Positions 1-7,735 of a DNA stretch of 64,000 nt are shown here, one piece after another (the stretch's first letter is position 1; each line of letters begins with the position of its first letter). The DNA is taken from positions 212,144-276,143 of the forward strand of contig SVKO01000004.1 in the NCBI GenBank assembly GCA_015068455.1, in the 5' to 3' direction. The stretch is from Oscillospiraceae bacterium (GTDB lineage Bacteria > Bacillota > Clostridia > Oscillospirales > Oscillospiraceae). Under the pieces are notes generated by a model. The model was given only the letters and a program-made list of their open reading frames with translations. It was not told the DNA's origin and searched no databases. The position numbers and the translations under genes are program-made.

Positions 1-1
1 C

Positions 2-652
2 GACATTGACCGGACGCTCAGCCGTCTGGTGGCGGAAGCCAAACAGGCGGGCGCCGTGGTGGTGCGCACCGAGCGCGCCCGTCTCGATCAGATGAGTCCC
101 ACCGGCGCCCACCAGGGGGTCATTGCCAGCGTGGCTGCCCACGGCTACTCGAGCCTTGACGACGTGTTCGCCCGGGCGGAGGCCAGGGCGGAGGCGCCGC
201 TGATCGTGCTGTGCGACGGCTTGTCCGATCCCCATAACCTGGGCGCGATCCTCCGCAGCGCCGAATGCGCCGGCGCCCACGGCGTCATCATCCCCAAGCG
301 ACGGAGCGTGGGCCTGACGGCGGTGGTGGGCAAGGCTTCCGCCGGAGCGCTGGAGTATATGCCCGTGGTACGGGTGAGCAACATCGCCGCCACGATCCGC
401 ACGCTGAAGGAGCGGGGCGTCTGGGTGCTGGGCACCGCGGCGGAGGGAACCACCCGCCTGTACGACGCCGATCTCAAGGGGCCGACGGCGATTGTGATCG
501 GCAGCGAAGGCGACGGCATGAGCCGCCTGACCGCGGAGCAGTGCGATTATCTGGTCAGCATCCCCATGCGGGGAGAGATTTCTTCTCTCAATGCCTCCGC
601 CGCGGCGGCGATCCTGCTGTATGAGGCGGTGCGTCAGCGCATCGGCGGCTGA
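2..652 (+). CDS. rlmB: 23S rRNA 2'-O-ribose methyltransferase, TrmH/SpoU family (RlmB), 3' part
   Basis: The frame is open from the left edge, so the N-terminus lies outside the window; about 216 C-terminal residues are visible. The SpoU signature is clear: the motif 1 segment LSDPHNLGAILRSAE, motif 2 IVIGSEGDGMSRL and motif 3 IPMRGEISSLNASAAAAILLYE, which form the SAM-binding trefoil knot. Family members transfer a methyl group from S-adenosylmethionine to a ribose 2'-OH of 23S rRNA (G2251 for RlmB). The start of the visible part (HQGVIASVAAHGY) matches the linker after the RNA-binding substrate domain of RlmB. The next gene follows after 33 bp. A TrmH paralogue with another target base cannot be excluded. 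Confidence 0.9.
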   Translation, partial: DIDRTLSRLVAEAKQAGAVVVRTERARLDQMSPTGAHQGVIASVAAHGYSSLDDVFARAEARAEAPLIVLCDGLSDPHNLGAILRSAECAGAHGVIIPKRRSVGLTAVVGKASAGALEYMPVVRVSNIAATIRTLKERGVWVLGTAAEGTTRLYDADLKGPTAIVIGSEGDGMSRLTAEQCDYLVSIPMRGEISSLNASAAAAILLYEAVRQRIGG

Positions 653-685
653 GGCCATCGACTTTTTTGGAAGGAAGGGCAGACG

Positions 686-2965
686 ATGAACAGAGATATC
701 CCGGGCGATTCCTTCACATTAGAAGACATCATCAAAGAATTCGGCGGCGGCAAAAAGAACGCCGCGCCGGAACAGACGCTGCCCGATGGGCTCTCGCTGA
801 GCGACATCGAGCAGGAGTTGCGCGATCTGCTGGGCGAGGACGACCTCCCTGCGCAGGACGCGGCTCCCGAAACGCTTCCCGAGCCGGAGAAGCTGCCGGA
901 AACGGAGGAGACTCCTGAACCGGAAGCGCAGCCGGAGCCGGAAGCCGTTTCCGCACCGGAAGCGCGTACGGAAGCGGAGGAAGTCCCGGATACGGCGGCG
1001 CCGGAGCCGGAGAAGCCCTCAGAACCGGGGGAACCGCCCGCGGTGACGGAGGAACCGGACGGGCAGCTCCACTGGATGGAGGAGCCGGAGCCGGAGGAGC
1101 CCTGGTCTGCGAAAACAGACGCAGAGGCCTGGCCGCCGGCGCCCATCGAGGAGCCGGTCAAAAAGCGGAAAAAGCGTCGGCCGATCCTCAAAAAACGGCC
1201 CATGGAGCCTAAGCAGACCGTGCTTTCGGATCTTTACAGAGACGATTATTTTGCGCTGCGGGCCCAGGAAGAGGACTGCTCGCTGCGAAAAGCGGAAAAG
1301 CGGGACAAAAGCGAGCGCCGCGTGAAGCTGCCGGAGCTGCCGACACAGGTGCGAAGCGCCGAACGCACCGTGCAGGAGGTGGAGCGCGGCGAAAACAGCC
1401 TGTACCTGCGGCTGCGCATCTGCCTGGTCGTCACTGCGGTGAACGTGCTGCTGGCCCTCTATAACGGCATCGGGCTGCACTGGATCCGCGGCTTTGAAAA
1501 TGTGAACGCCCTGAGCGTGATTTCGCTTTTGCTGTTGGCCGTGGCCGCCGGCGTCGCCCACGATGTGCTCAGGGAGGGGATCCGGCAGATCCGCAGCGCT
1601 GATTTCGGCGTGCAGGTCTTTGCGGTGCTGCTGTGCGCCGCCGCCATCCCGGAAACGGTATTCGCGATCCGCGCCCTGCGCCTGAACCTGTGCGCTCTGA
1701 GCTCCGTGGTGATCCTGGTGACGCTCTGGGCGACCGACTGCAAAGCCCAGGCGCTGCGCAGCAGCGCGCTGACCATGACCGAGGCGGGACTCGACGCCGC
1801 GGATGTGGGCCGGGCGGACGATGTGTGGAGCGGCGGGAGCGCGGCTGTGGTGATTCCCGACGAGCGTAGAGCGCTGGAGGCCATGCTTGATGCCGAAGAT
1901 CCGCAGAAAAAGGCGGCTTCCGTTGCGGCCCCCGCCGCGGTGGTGCTGACGCTTCTGCTTTCGGCGGTGGGCGCCATCGTGGGAAAGCTCAACTTTTTCC
2001 GCATATGGACCGCCATGCTGGCGGCCTCCGCTCCGATCGGCGCCGTATTAAGCTATGCGCTGCCCTTCCGTCTGACGGCGCGCCGCCTGAGCCGCGTCAG
2101 AGCGGTGATGGGCGGATGGCCAGGAGCGAGACTGCTGCAGGACTGCGAGGCCATGTTTATCGATGATCCGCTGCTGTTCCCCGGCCAGAGCCTCAAGCTC
2201 AGCGGGGTGAAGGTGTTCGGCGAATTCGACAGCGTCCAGGTGATGCAGTACTGCGCCGCCGTGCTTGAGCAGATCGGCAGCCATGTGGTGGACCGTCTTG
2301 CCATGTTCGACGATGTGCTGCCCCCCGTGCAGGCCCTGCGCTGCTATGACGAGGGCGGCGTCGGGGGAGAGATCGGACCGGACAGCGTGCTTGTGGGTAC
2401 CTGGCGGTTTATGCAGAGAATGGGCGTGCATATGGAGGACGGCACCCGGATCCGGCAGGCGCTGTATGTATCCGTGCGCGGCGAGCTGGCGGGGCTGATC
2501 GCCCTGCGTTATGAGGCGGCCCCGAAGGTTCGCGAAACCCTGGAAAAGCTTGTCGTCGGCGCTGAAACGGTGCAGCCTGTGCTCACCGGCTCCGACGTGC
2601 TCATTTCCCGCGGCATGCTGCAGTCGAAGTTCCGTCAGGATCTTGAAGACCTGGTCTGTCCGCCCCTGCGCCAGCGGCTGGAGCTCTCCCGCGCCGGCGA
2701 GCGCGGCGCCGTTCCCTGCGCGCTTTTGGGCAAACCGTCCCTGGAATCCTTCACCGCCGCCGTCAATGGGGCGCGGGCGCTTTCCAGATGCACCCGCATC
2801 TGCCTGGTGCTCGGCGCACTGGCCGCGCTGCTCGGGATCGGCGTGCTGTTCTACCTTGCCGTTACCGGCGCGCTGGACGCGGTCAGCTGTGCAAAAATGC
2901 TGCTGTTCATGTGCGTATGGGGCCTGCTCAGCGCCGCCGCCCTGATCCCGGTGCTGAAAAAATAA
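686..2965 (+). CDS. Degenerate P-type-ATPase-like membrane protein with acidic N-terminal extension
   Basis: The protein has 759 residues; the ATG follows a ggaagg ribosome site. Residues 1 to about 150 are Pro/Glu-rich low complexity, followed by a Lys/Arg-rich stretch. About six hydrophobic segments lie between residues 245 and 465 and two at the C-terminus, with a soluble region between. Order and spacing resemble a heavy-metal P-type ATPase: an S-A-P triplet (448-450) where CPC would sit, then GARLLQDC and MFIDDPLLF (490-498) where the phosphorylation site DKTGT is expected, then GLIALRYEAAPKVRETL and LTGSD (633-637) where TGDN is expected. The DKTGT, TGD and GDGxND motifs are all missing. 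I infer a non-catalytic relative with an unknown role. It is unusual beside rlmB; a strong terminator follows. Confidence 0.6.
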   Translation: MNRDIPGDSFTLEDIIKEFGGGKKNAAPEQTLPDGLSLSDIEQELRDLLGEDDLPAQDAAPETLPEPEKLPETEETPEPEAQPEPEAVSAPEARTEAEEVPDTAAPEPEKPSEPGEPPAVTEEPDGQLHWMEEPEPEEPWSAKTDAEAWPPAPIEEPVKKRKKRRPILKKRPMEPKQTVLSDLYRDDYFALRAQEEDCSLRKAEKRDKSERRVKLPELPTQVRSAERTVQEVERGENSLYLRLRICLVVTAVNVLLALYNGIGLHWIRGFENVNALSVISLLLLAVAAGVAHDVLREGIRQIRSADFGVQVFAVLLCAAAIPETVFAIRALRLNLCALSSVVILVTLWATDCKAQALRSSALTMTEAGLDAADVGRADDVWSGGSAAVVIPDERRALEAMLDAEDPQKKAASVAAPAAVVLTLLLSAVGAIVGKLNFFRIWTAMLAASAPIGAVLSYALPFRLTARRLSRVRAVMGGWPGARLLQDCEAMFIDDPLLFPGQSLKLSGVKVFGEFDSVQVMQYCAAVLEQIGSHVVDRLAMFDDVLPPVQALRCYDEGGVGGEIGPDSVLVGTWRFMQRMGVHMEDGTRIRQALYVSVRGELAGLIALRYEAAPKVRETLEKLVVGAETVQPVLTGSDVLISRGMLQSKFRQDLEDLVCPPLRQRLELSRAGERGAVPCALLGKPSLESFTAAVNGARALSRCTRICLVLGALAALLGIGVLFYLAVTGALDAVSCAKMLLFMCVWGLLSAAALIPVLKK

Positions 2966-2985
2966 GAAGAATCAATCCGCTGATG

Positions 2986-3033
2986 GAGTCTGCCGGAAAA
3001 ATCTTCCGGCAGACTCTAATTATTTCGTTTTTT
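2986..3033 (+). terminator. Rho-independent terminator after the P-type-ATPase-like gene
   Basis: A perfect 13-bp stem (2986-2998 with 3004-3016) has a 5-nt loop and is followed by a T-rich tract. It separates the rlmB side from the EF-G-like gene. Confidence 0.9.
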
Positions 3034-3046
3034 TAGAATTTTTGAA

Positions 3047-3075
3047 TTGCATTATGCTTTGATTTCGTATATAAT
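3047..3075 (+). promoter_or_regulatory. Sigma-70-type promoter of the EF-G-like gene
   Basis: TTGCAT (3047-3052), a 17-bp spacer and a perfect TATAAT (3070-3075) lie just after the terminator and 85 bp before the start codon. Confidence 0.65.
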
Positions 3076-3159
3076 AAACCTTGTCTGTGAAAATATCGCT
3101 GCTTGCGTGTTTTTAATAAGAGTGAAATGGGCGCGCGGCCCATGAAAGGAGAAACATCT

Positions 3160-5223
3160 ATGTATACTGCCAACGACATTCGCAACCTCTGTCTGCTCGG
3201 CCACGGCGGCGACGGCAAATCCGCCCTGTGCGAGAGCATGCTGTTCACCACCAAGGCGATCACCCGTCTGGGCAAGCGTGTGGACGGCACCACCGTCTCC
3301 GACTTCGACGACGAGGAGAAGAAGCGCCAGTATTCCATCAAGACCGCGGTCATCCCCGTGGAGTATGGCAAGTGCAAGCTGAATGTGCTCGACAATCCCG
3401 GCTACTTTGATTTCGCCGGCGAGGTCGTCCAGAGCCTGCGCGTGGTCGATTCCGGCCTCATCTGCCTGAGCGCCAAGTCCGGCATTGCTGTCGGCACCGA
3501 AAAGGGCTGGAAGGCTCTGGCCGACGCGGATCTGCCCGCCATGTTCTATGTCTCCAAGCTCGACGAGGAGCATGCGAATTTCTTCGGCACCTTTGATTCC
3601 CTGCGCGATCGTTTCGGCGCTTCCGTCATCCCCTTTACTTTCCCCATCCTGAACGGTGAGGAAGCCGTGGGCGTTGTGGATCTGCTCACGAAGAAAGCCT
3701 ACGACGCCGCCGGCAAGGAAATCGCCCTTCCCGCCGACGCCGCTGACCGCATCGAAGAATACATGGCCGAGCTCAACGAGCAGGTCGCCGAGACCGATGA
3801 GGAGCTCATGGAGAAGTTCTTCATGGAAGAGCCCTTCACGGAGGAAGAGCTTGCCCGCGGCATCAAGGACGGCCTGAAGCAGCGGTCCATCACCCCCGTG
3901 TTCTGCGGCTGCGCCATGACCGGTCTGGGCACCACCGCCCTGATTGAGAACATCGTCAAGTACGCCCCCAACCCCACCGAGGGCAAGCCCATGATCGCTG
4001 TGGACGAGGACGGCAACGAGTCCGAATATCCCATCGATCCCGCCGGCAGCCCCCTGGCCTTCGTGTTCAACACCGTGGCCGACCAGTACGGCAAGAACTC
4101 CTACTTCAAGGTCATCTCCGGCGATATGGAAGACACCCTGACCGTGGTCAACGGCCGCACCGGCGACACCGAGAAGCTGGGCAACATGTTCTTCCCCAAG
4201 GGCAAGGAAAACAACAAGACCGCCAAGATCTGCTGCGGCGACATCGGCGTGTTCACCAAGCTGACCTCCGTCAAGACCGGCGACAGTGTCGGCCTGCCCG
4301 GCAAGGTCGTGAACTTCAAGCCCATGGAGTACGCTGAGCCCTGCTATCGCATGGCCATCTACGCCAAGAACAAGGGCCAGGAAGACAAGGTCGCCGCCGG
4401 TCTTGCCAAGCTGAGCGAGGAAGACGCTTCCTTCACCTTCGGCAACGATCCCGAGACCAAGGAAATGATCGTCGCCGGCGTGTGCGATATCCAGCTGAAC
4501 GTCATCATCTCCAAGCTTCTGAGCAAGTACAAGGTCGAAGCCGTGCTGCAGCCGGCCAAGATCGCCTACCGCGAGACCATCAAGAAAAAGGTTGAGGTCC
4601 ACGGCCGTCACAAGAAGCAGTCCGGCGGCCACGGCCAGTTCGGCGACGTCTATATCCGCTTCGAGCCCCAGACCGAGACCGAGGATATGATTTTCGAAGA
4701 CGAGACCGTCGGCGGCTGCGTCCCCAAGAACTTCATCCCCTCCGTCGAGAAGGGCCTGCGCAACTGCATCTCCAAGGGCGTCCTGGCGGGCTATCCCGTG
4801 GTGTTCCTGAAGTCCACCCTGTACTTCGGCTCCTCCCACCCCGTCGACTCCTCCGATATGGCCTTCCAGACCGCTGCCGGCATCGCCTATAAAGAAGGCC
4901 TGCCCACTGCGGCGCCCACCCTGCTTGAGCCCATCGCCGAGCTGAAGGTCAACATTCCCGATTCCTACATGGGTGACATCATGGGCGATCTCAACAAGCG
5001 CCGCGGCCGCGTCATGGGCATGAACCCCGATCCCAAGAACGCCGGCTGGCAGATCGTCGAGGCCGAGGTTCCCATGGGCGAGATGAGCTCCTACGCCATT
5101 GACCTGCGCTCCATGACCCAGGGCAGAGGCGCCTATACCATGAACTTTGTCCGCTACGAGGAAGTGCCTCAGATGAATCAGGCCAAGATCATCGAGGACG
5201 CCAAGAAGGAAAACGAAGAATAA
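3160..5223 (+). CDS. Elongation factor G-like GTPase (EF-G paralogue)
   Basis: The protein has 687 residues. The ATG at 3160 follows an aaaggag ribosome site; an upstream in-frame start at 3103 lacks one. Translational GTPase motifs are present but altered: G1 is GHGGDGKS (14-21, canonical AHxDxGKT), G3 is DNPGYFDF (78-85, canonical DTPGHVDF) and G4 is SKLD (132-135, canonical NKxD). The catalytic His of EF-G switch II is replaced by Tyr82. Later regions match EF-G domains II to V, including YRETIKKKVEVHGRHKKQSGGHGQFGDV of domain IV. This pattern fits the EF-G-like group that coexists with canonical FusA in Clostridia and Actinobacteria. Its role (stress, recycling or ribosome rescue) is not established. 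It has its own promoter and a strong terminator. Codon choice is strongly biased to GC-ending codons, which suggests high expression. Confidence 0.88.
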   Translation: MYTANDIRNLCLLGHGGDGKSALCESMLFTTKAITRLGKRVDGTTVSDFDDEEKKRQYSIKTAVIPVEYGKCKLNVLDNPGYFDFAGEVVQSLRVVDSGLICLSAKSGIAVGTEKGWKALADADLPAMFYVSKLDEEHANFFGTFDSLRDRFGASVIPFTFPILNGEEAVGVVDLLTKKAYDAAGKEIALPADAADRIEEYMAELNEQVAETDEELMEKFFMEEPFTEEELARGIKDGLKQRSITPVFCGCAMTGLGTTALIENIVKYAPNPTEGKPMIAVDEDGNESEYPIDPAGSPLAFVFNTVADQYGKNSYFKVISGDMEDTLTVVNGRTGDTEKLGNMFFPKGKENNKTAKICCGDIGVFTKLTSVKTGDSVGLPGKVVNFKPMEYAEPCYRMAIYAKNKGQEDKVAAGLAKLSEEDASFTFGNDPETKEMIVAGVCDIQLNVIISKLLSKYKVEAVLQPAKIAYRETIKKKVEVHGRHKKQSGGHGQFGDVYIRFEPQTETEDMIFEDETVGGCVPKNFIPSVEKGLRNCISKGVLAGYPVVFLKSTLYFGSSHPVDSSDMAFQTAAGIAYKEGLPTAAPTLLEPIAELKVNIPDSYMGDIMGDLNKRRGRVMGMNPDPKNAGWQIVEAEVPMGEMSSYAIDLRSMTQGRGAYTMNFVRYEEVPQMNQAKIIEDAKKENEE

Positions 5224-5234
5224 TTCAAGATCAC

Positions 5235-5266
5235 AAAAAAGAGGCTGCGAGCGCAGCCTCTTTTTT
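5235..5266. terminator. Bidirectional terminator between convergent genes
   Basis: An 8-bp GC stem (5241-5248 with 5253-5260) is flanked by A6 on the left and T6 on the right, so it can end both the EF-G-like gene and the leftward LacI gene. A second, weaker hairpin with a T tract follows at 5271-5297. Confidence 0.9.
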
Positions 5267-5306
5267 ATGGGCTCTGCGCGTTTGCGCGGAGCTTTTTTAT
5301 GTCAGA

Positions 5307-6302
5307 TCAGGTACTTTCGCGTTCCACCAGGATGGCCGAAAAGCTCAGATGCTGCGGGCTGGGCTTCTGCCCGGCGGGCGCTTCGATCTGCTCCACAATC
5401 ATGTCCACGGCCTTGACGCCCATCTCATGGGCAGGCATCTCCATGGAGGTCATGGAGGTTTCCAGCATGGCGCCGATCTCATGGCCGGTGAGGCTCATGA
5501 CGCGGAGATCCTCCGGAACAAGCAGGCCCCGCTCGCTCAGCAGTCGCAGAGCGCCCAGGCCCTGCACATCCACCGAGGCGATCACGGCGTCCAGATCGGC
5601 GTGGGCGTCGAGGAGCTGCGCGGCGCATTCAAAGCCGTATTCAAAGGTGTTGGGCTGGCGCTGACCCTGACTGAGGATGGGCTCCAGTCCGTATTTTTCC
5701 ATTGCACGGAGATAACCCTCCCGGCGCAGGCGGTAGGGCGCGAGATTCTGAGCGCCGTCGATGATGCCGATGCGCCTGCAGCCGAGGGAATGCAGATAGC
5801 GCACCGCGTCGTAGCCGCAGGTTTCATAATCCGCCACGATGCTGCTGATCGAGGGATCCTGATTGCGCACCAGCTGGACCAGAGGGATGCCCTCGGCGCG
5901 CAGATCCCGCAGCAGTCTGCCGTTGCGGCCCGTGGACGTGATGATGATGCCGTCGACAAATCCGCTGCGCAGGCGGCTCAGACGGTCACGCTCCGTCCGG
6001 GGATCGTCCTCGGTGACGCAGACCATGGTGGTATAGCCGCGGCGGTCGGCCTCCTCCTCAATGCCCTGAAGGATTTCGGAGAAGATGGTCAGATGCAGCC
6101 GTGGGACGACGACGCCCAGAATATGCCGCCGGCCCTGGCGCAGAGCCTGGGCCATGGCGTTGGGGCGGTAGCCCAGCGTTCGCGCCGCTTCGTAGACCCG
6201 GGCCTTGGTGTCCGCGTGGACGTAGGAGGAATTGTTCAGCGCCCGGGAGACGGTGCTGACGTCCACACAGGCTAATTTTGCCACATCTTTCAGCGTTGCC
6301 AT
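5307..6302 (-). CDS. LacI family transcriptional regulator
   Basis: The protein has 331 residues. Its N-terminus (TLKDVAKLACVDVSTVSRALNNSSYVHADTKARV) is a typical LacI helix-turn-helix with hinge helix YRPNAMAQALR. A periplasmic-binding-protein-like sensor domain follows (ILGVVVPRLHLTIFSEILQGIEEEADRRGY to the C-terminus). An aaaggag ribosome site precedes the ATG. It is divergent from the DapA-family/NRAMP-like genes, and similar palindromes sit at the transcription start of both directions, so I infer that it represses that operon and itself. The inducer is probably the substrate of the neighbouring aldolase, but the sequence does not show which compound. Confidence 0.92.
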   Translation of the reverse strand: MATLKDVAKLACVDVSTVSRALNNSSYVHADTKARVYEAARTLGYRPNAMAQALRQGRRHILGVVVPRLHLTIFSEILQGIEEEADRRGYTTMVCVTEDDPRTERDRLSRLRSGFVDGIIITSTGRNGRLLRDLRAEGIPLVQLVRNQDPSISSIVADYETCGYDAVRYLHSLGCRRIGIIDGAQNLAPYRLRREGYLRAMEKYGLEPILSQGQRQPNTFEYGFECAAQLLDAHADLDAVIASVDVQGLGALRLLSERGLLVPEDLRVMSLTGHEIGAMLETSMTSMEMPAHEMGVKAVDMIVEQIEAPAGQKPSPQHLSFSAILVEREST

Positions 6303-6338
6303 GGAATTCTCTCCTTTGTATTCGGATAAAAGCCTTGA

Positions 6339-6385
6339 ACAAACGATTGTATTATTATTGTATCGCAGGTTTTTCGGAAAAGCAA
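6339..6385 (-). promoter_or_regulatory. Promoter of the lacI-type gene with overlapping operator
   Basis: On the minus strand, TTGCTT (6380-6385) and TACAAT (6357-6362) are 17 bp apart. The imperfect palindrome ACAAACGATTGT (6339-6350) covers the predicted start of transcription. It resembles the palindrome at 6566-6575 in front of the divergent operon, which suggests autoregulation. Confidence 0.6.
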
Positions 6386-6480
6386 GAAATCAATTATACA
6401 AAAAGGGAAGGGGAAACTATGGCAGAATACACAAAAAGGCTGGGATCAAAAATGTCTATCATGTCTTTTTGTGCAAATCG

Positions 6481-6497
6481 TTGCAGAACTTCTGCAA
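6481..6497. promoter_or_regulatory. Perfect 8-1-8 inverted repeat in the divergent intergenic region
   Basis: TTGCAGAA, one base, then TTCTGCAA. It lies about 26 bp upstream of the -35 box of the rightward promoter, and its half site TTGCAGAA recurs at 6573-6580. Position and symmetry suggest a binding site for an additional dimeric regulator or an auxiliary operator. Confidence 0.45.
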
Positions 6498-6522
6498 GAA
6501 ATTGCAGACCGGGCAAAATCCA

Positions 6523-6575
6523 TTGACAGTCTTTGGAAACCGTGGTATAAAGAAACCGTAGAAAACAAACGTTTG
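6523..6575 (+). promoter_or_regulatory. Promoter and LacI-type operator of the aldolase/transporter operon
   Basis: A consensus TTGACA (6523-6528), a 17-bp spacer and TATAAA (6546-6551) are followed by the perfect palindrome CAAACGTTTG (6566-6575) just downstream of the expected start site. The central C-G pair and A/T-rich arms are typical of LacI-family operators. The leader before the ATG is about 115 nt. The whole 6303-6675 gap holds this site, the leftward promoter and the inverted repeat at 6481; no convincing gene was found in it. Confidence 0.7.
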
Positions 6576-6675
6576 CAGAAGCGACGGCAGTCCAGCGCGC
6601 GAGGAACTGCGGAATGCACGATGCGGACAAGAAAACGGACATACTGAATTAATGAATGAAAAGGAGATTACTATC

Positions 6676-7647
6676 ATGGCTAAGGTTAAGACTTTCAAGA
6701 CGATTTTTCCCGCGGTTTCTGTCCCCCTGAACGACGACTTCTCCATCAACGAGGCTGAGTTCCGTGCATACCTGCGCTGGATCAAGAGCTTCTACGGCAA
6801 GGGCATCGAAGGCCTGGTCTGCAACGGCCACACCGGCGAGATCACCGGCCTGACCCGCGCCGAGCGCAAGCGCGTCGTGGAGATCTGCGCTGAAGAGTGC
6901 GGCGACGTGATGACCATCATTTCCGGCGTCAACTGCGAGAACACCCAGGAGTCCATCGAGATGGCCGCCGAGGCCAAGGCTGCCGGCGCCGACGGCATCC
7001 TGCTCATGCCTCCCCACATGTGGCTCCGCTTTGGCATGAACCCCAACGCCCCCTTCCAGTACATCAAGGACGTGGCCGAGGGCGCCGACATCGACATCAT
7101 CATCCATCTGTATCCCGCCACCTCCAAGGCCTTCTATCCCGTCGAGACCCTCATCAAGATGTGCAAGGAGATCGACCATGTCAAGTGCATCAAGATGGGC
7201 ACCCGCGTGACCGCCATCTATGAGCACGACGTGCGCAAGCTGCGTGAGGAGTGCCCCGACATCTCCCTCATCACCTGCCACGACGAGACCCTGTGCGTTT
7301 CCTGGTTCCCCGGCATGGACGGCGCCCTGATCGGCTTCGCCGGCTGCGTGCCCGAACTGATCTGCCCGGCCCGCGAGGTCTTTGCCAACCCCGACAAGCA
7401 CACCCTCAAGGAAGCCCAGGATTGGTCCGACCGGATCTATCACATCTCCCAGGCCATCTACGGCGGCGGCCAGCCCTCCGGCGAGGCCCATGCCAGACTG
7501 AAGGAAGCCCTGTATCAGCGCGGCATCTTCTCCAACGCGCTCATGCGCAAGCCCGTTCTGCCTCTGAACCAGGAGGAGAAGGACTGGGTCGCCCTCGGCC
7601 TCAAGCGCAGCCAGCTGCCCGCTGTGGATATGGAGCAGTATAAGTAA
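6676..7647 (+). CDS. Dihydrodipicolinate synthase/N-acetylneuraminate lyase (DapA) family aldolase
   Basis: The protein has 323 residues; the ATG at 6676 is preceded by aaggag, unlike the upstream in-frame ATG at 6652. This is a class I aldolase TIM barrel. The Schiff-base lysine is in CIKMGT (Lys173), the catalytic tyrosine in HLYPA (Tyr146), and the loop equivalent to GTTGE is GHTGE (51-55), with His in place of the first Thr. The protein is about 30 residues longer than typical DapA. Its place under a LacI regulator and upstream of a transporter argues for a catabolic lyase on a keto-acid or sugar acid rather than lysine synthesis. The exact substrate is not deducible. Confidence 0.85.
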   Translation: MAKVKTFKTIFPAVSVPLNDDFSINEAEFRAYLRWIKSFYGKGIEGLVCNGHTGEITGLTRAERKRVVEICAEECGDVMTIISGVNCENTQESIEMAAEAKAAGADGILLMPPHMWLRFGMNPNAPFQYIKDVAEGADIDIIIHLYPATSKAFYPVETLIKMCKEIDHVKCIKMGTRVTAIYEHDVRKLREECPDISLITCHDETLCVSWFPGMDGALIGFAGCVPELICPAREVFANPDKHTLKEAQDWSDRIYHISQAIYGGGQPSGEAHARLKEALYQRGIFSNALMRKPVLPLNQEEKDWVALGLKRSQLPAVDMEQYK

Positions 7648-7673
7648 TTCCATAACCGAAGAAGCAACTCATC

Positions 7674-7710
7674 GCCCTCCCTATTCCGCGCAGCGCCCAA
7701 TAGGGAGGGC
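7674..7710 (+). other. Intergenic hairpin between aldolase and transporter genes
   Basis: A perfect 12-bp stem (7674-7685 with 7699-7710) with a 13-nt loop is followed by only a partial T tract. It probably acts as a leaky terminator or an mRNA stabiliser that sets the ratio of the two products. Confidence 0.6.
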
Positions 7711-7735
7711 GTTCTTCAAGAAAAGGAGTCAAAAA

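Noticed and set aside
3052..4839. A 595-codon minus-strand open frame opposite the EF-G-like gene (similar long shadows at 33368-35353, 50470-52740 and 54049-55926)
   Set aside because: The opposite strand encodes a clear conserved protein in each case; these frames are composition artefacts without start signals.
6419..6526. A 35-codon ORF (starts MAEYTKRLGSK) with a purine-rich site before the ATG
   Set aside because: It lies upstream of the operon promoter, in the regulatory region, ends at the -35 box, has no recognisable pattern and no clear promoter of its own.
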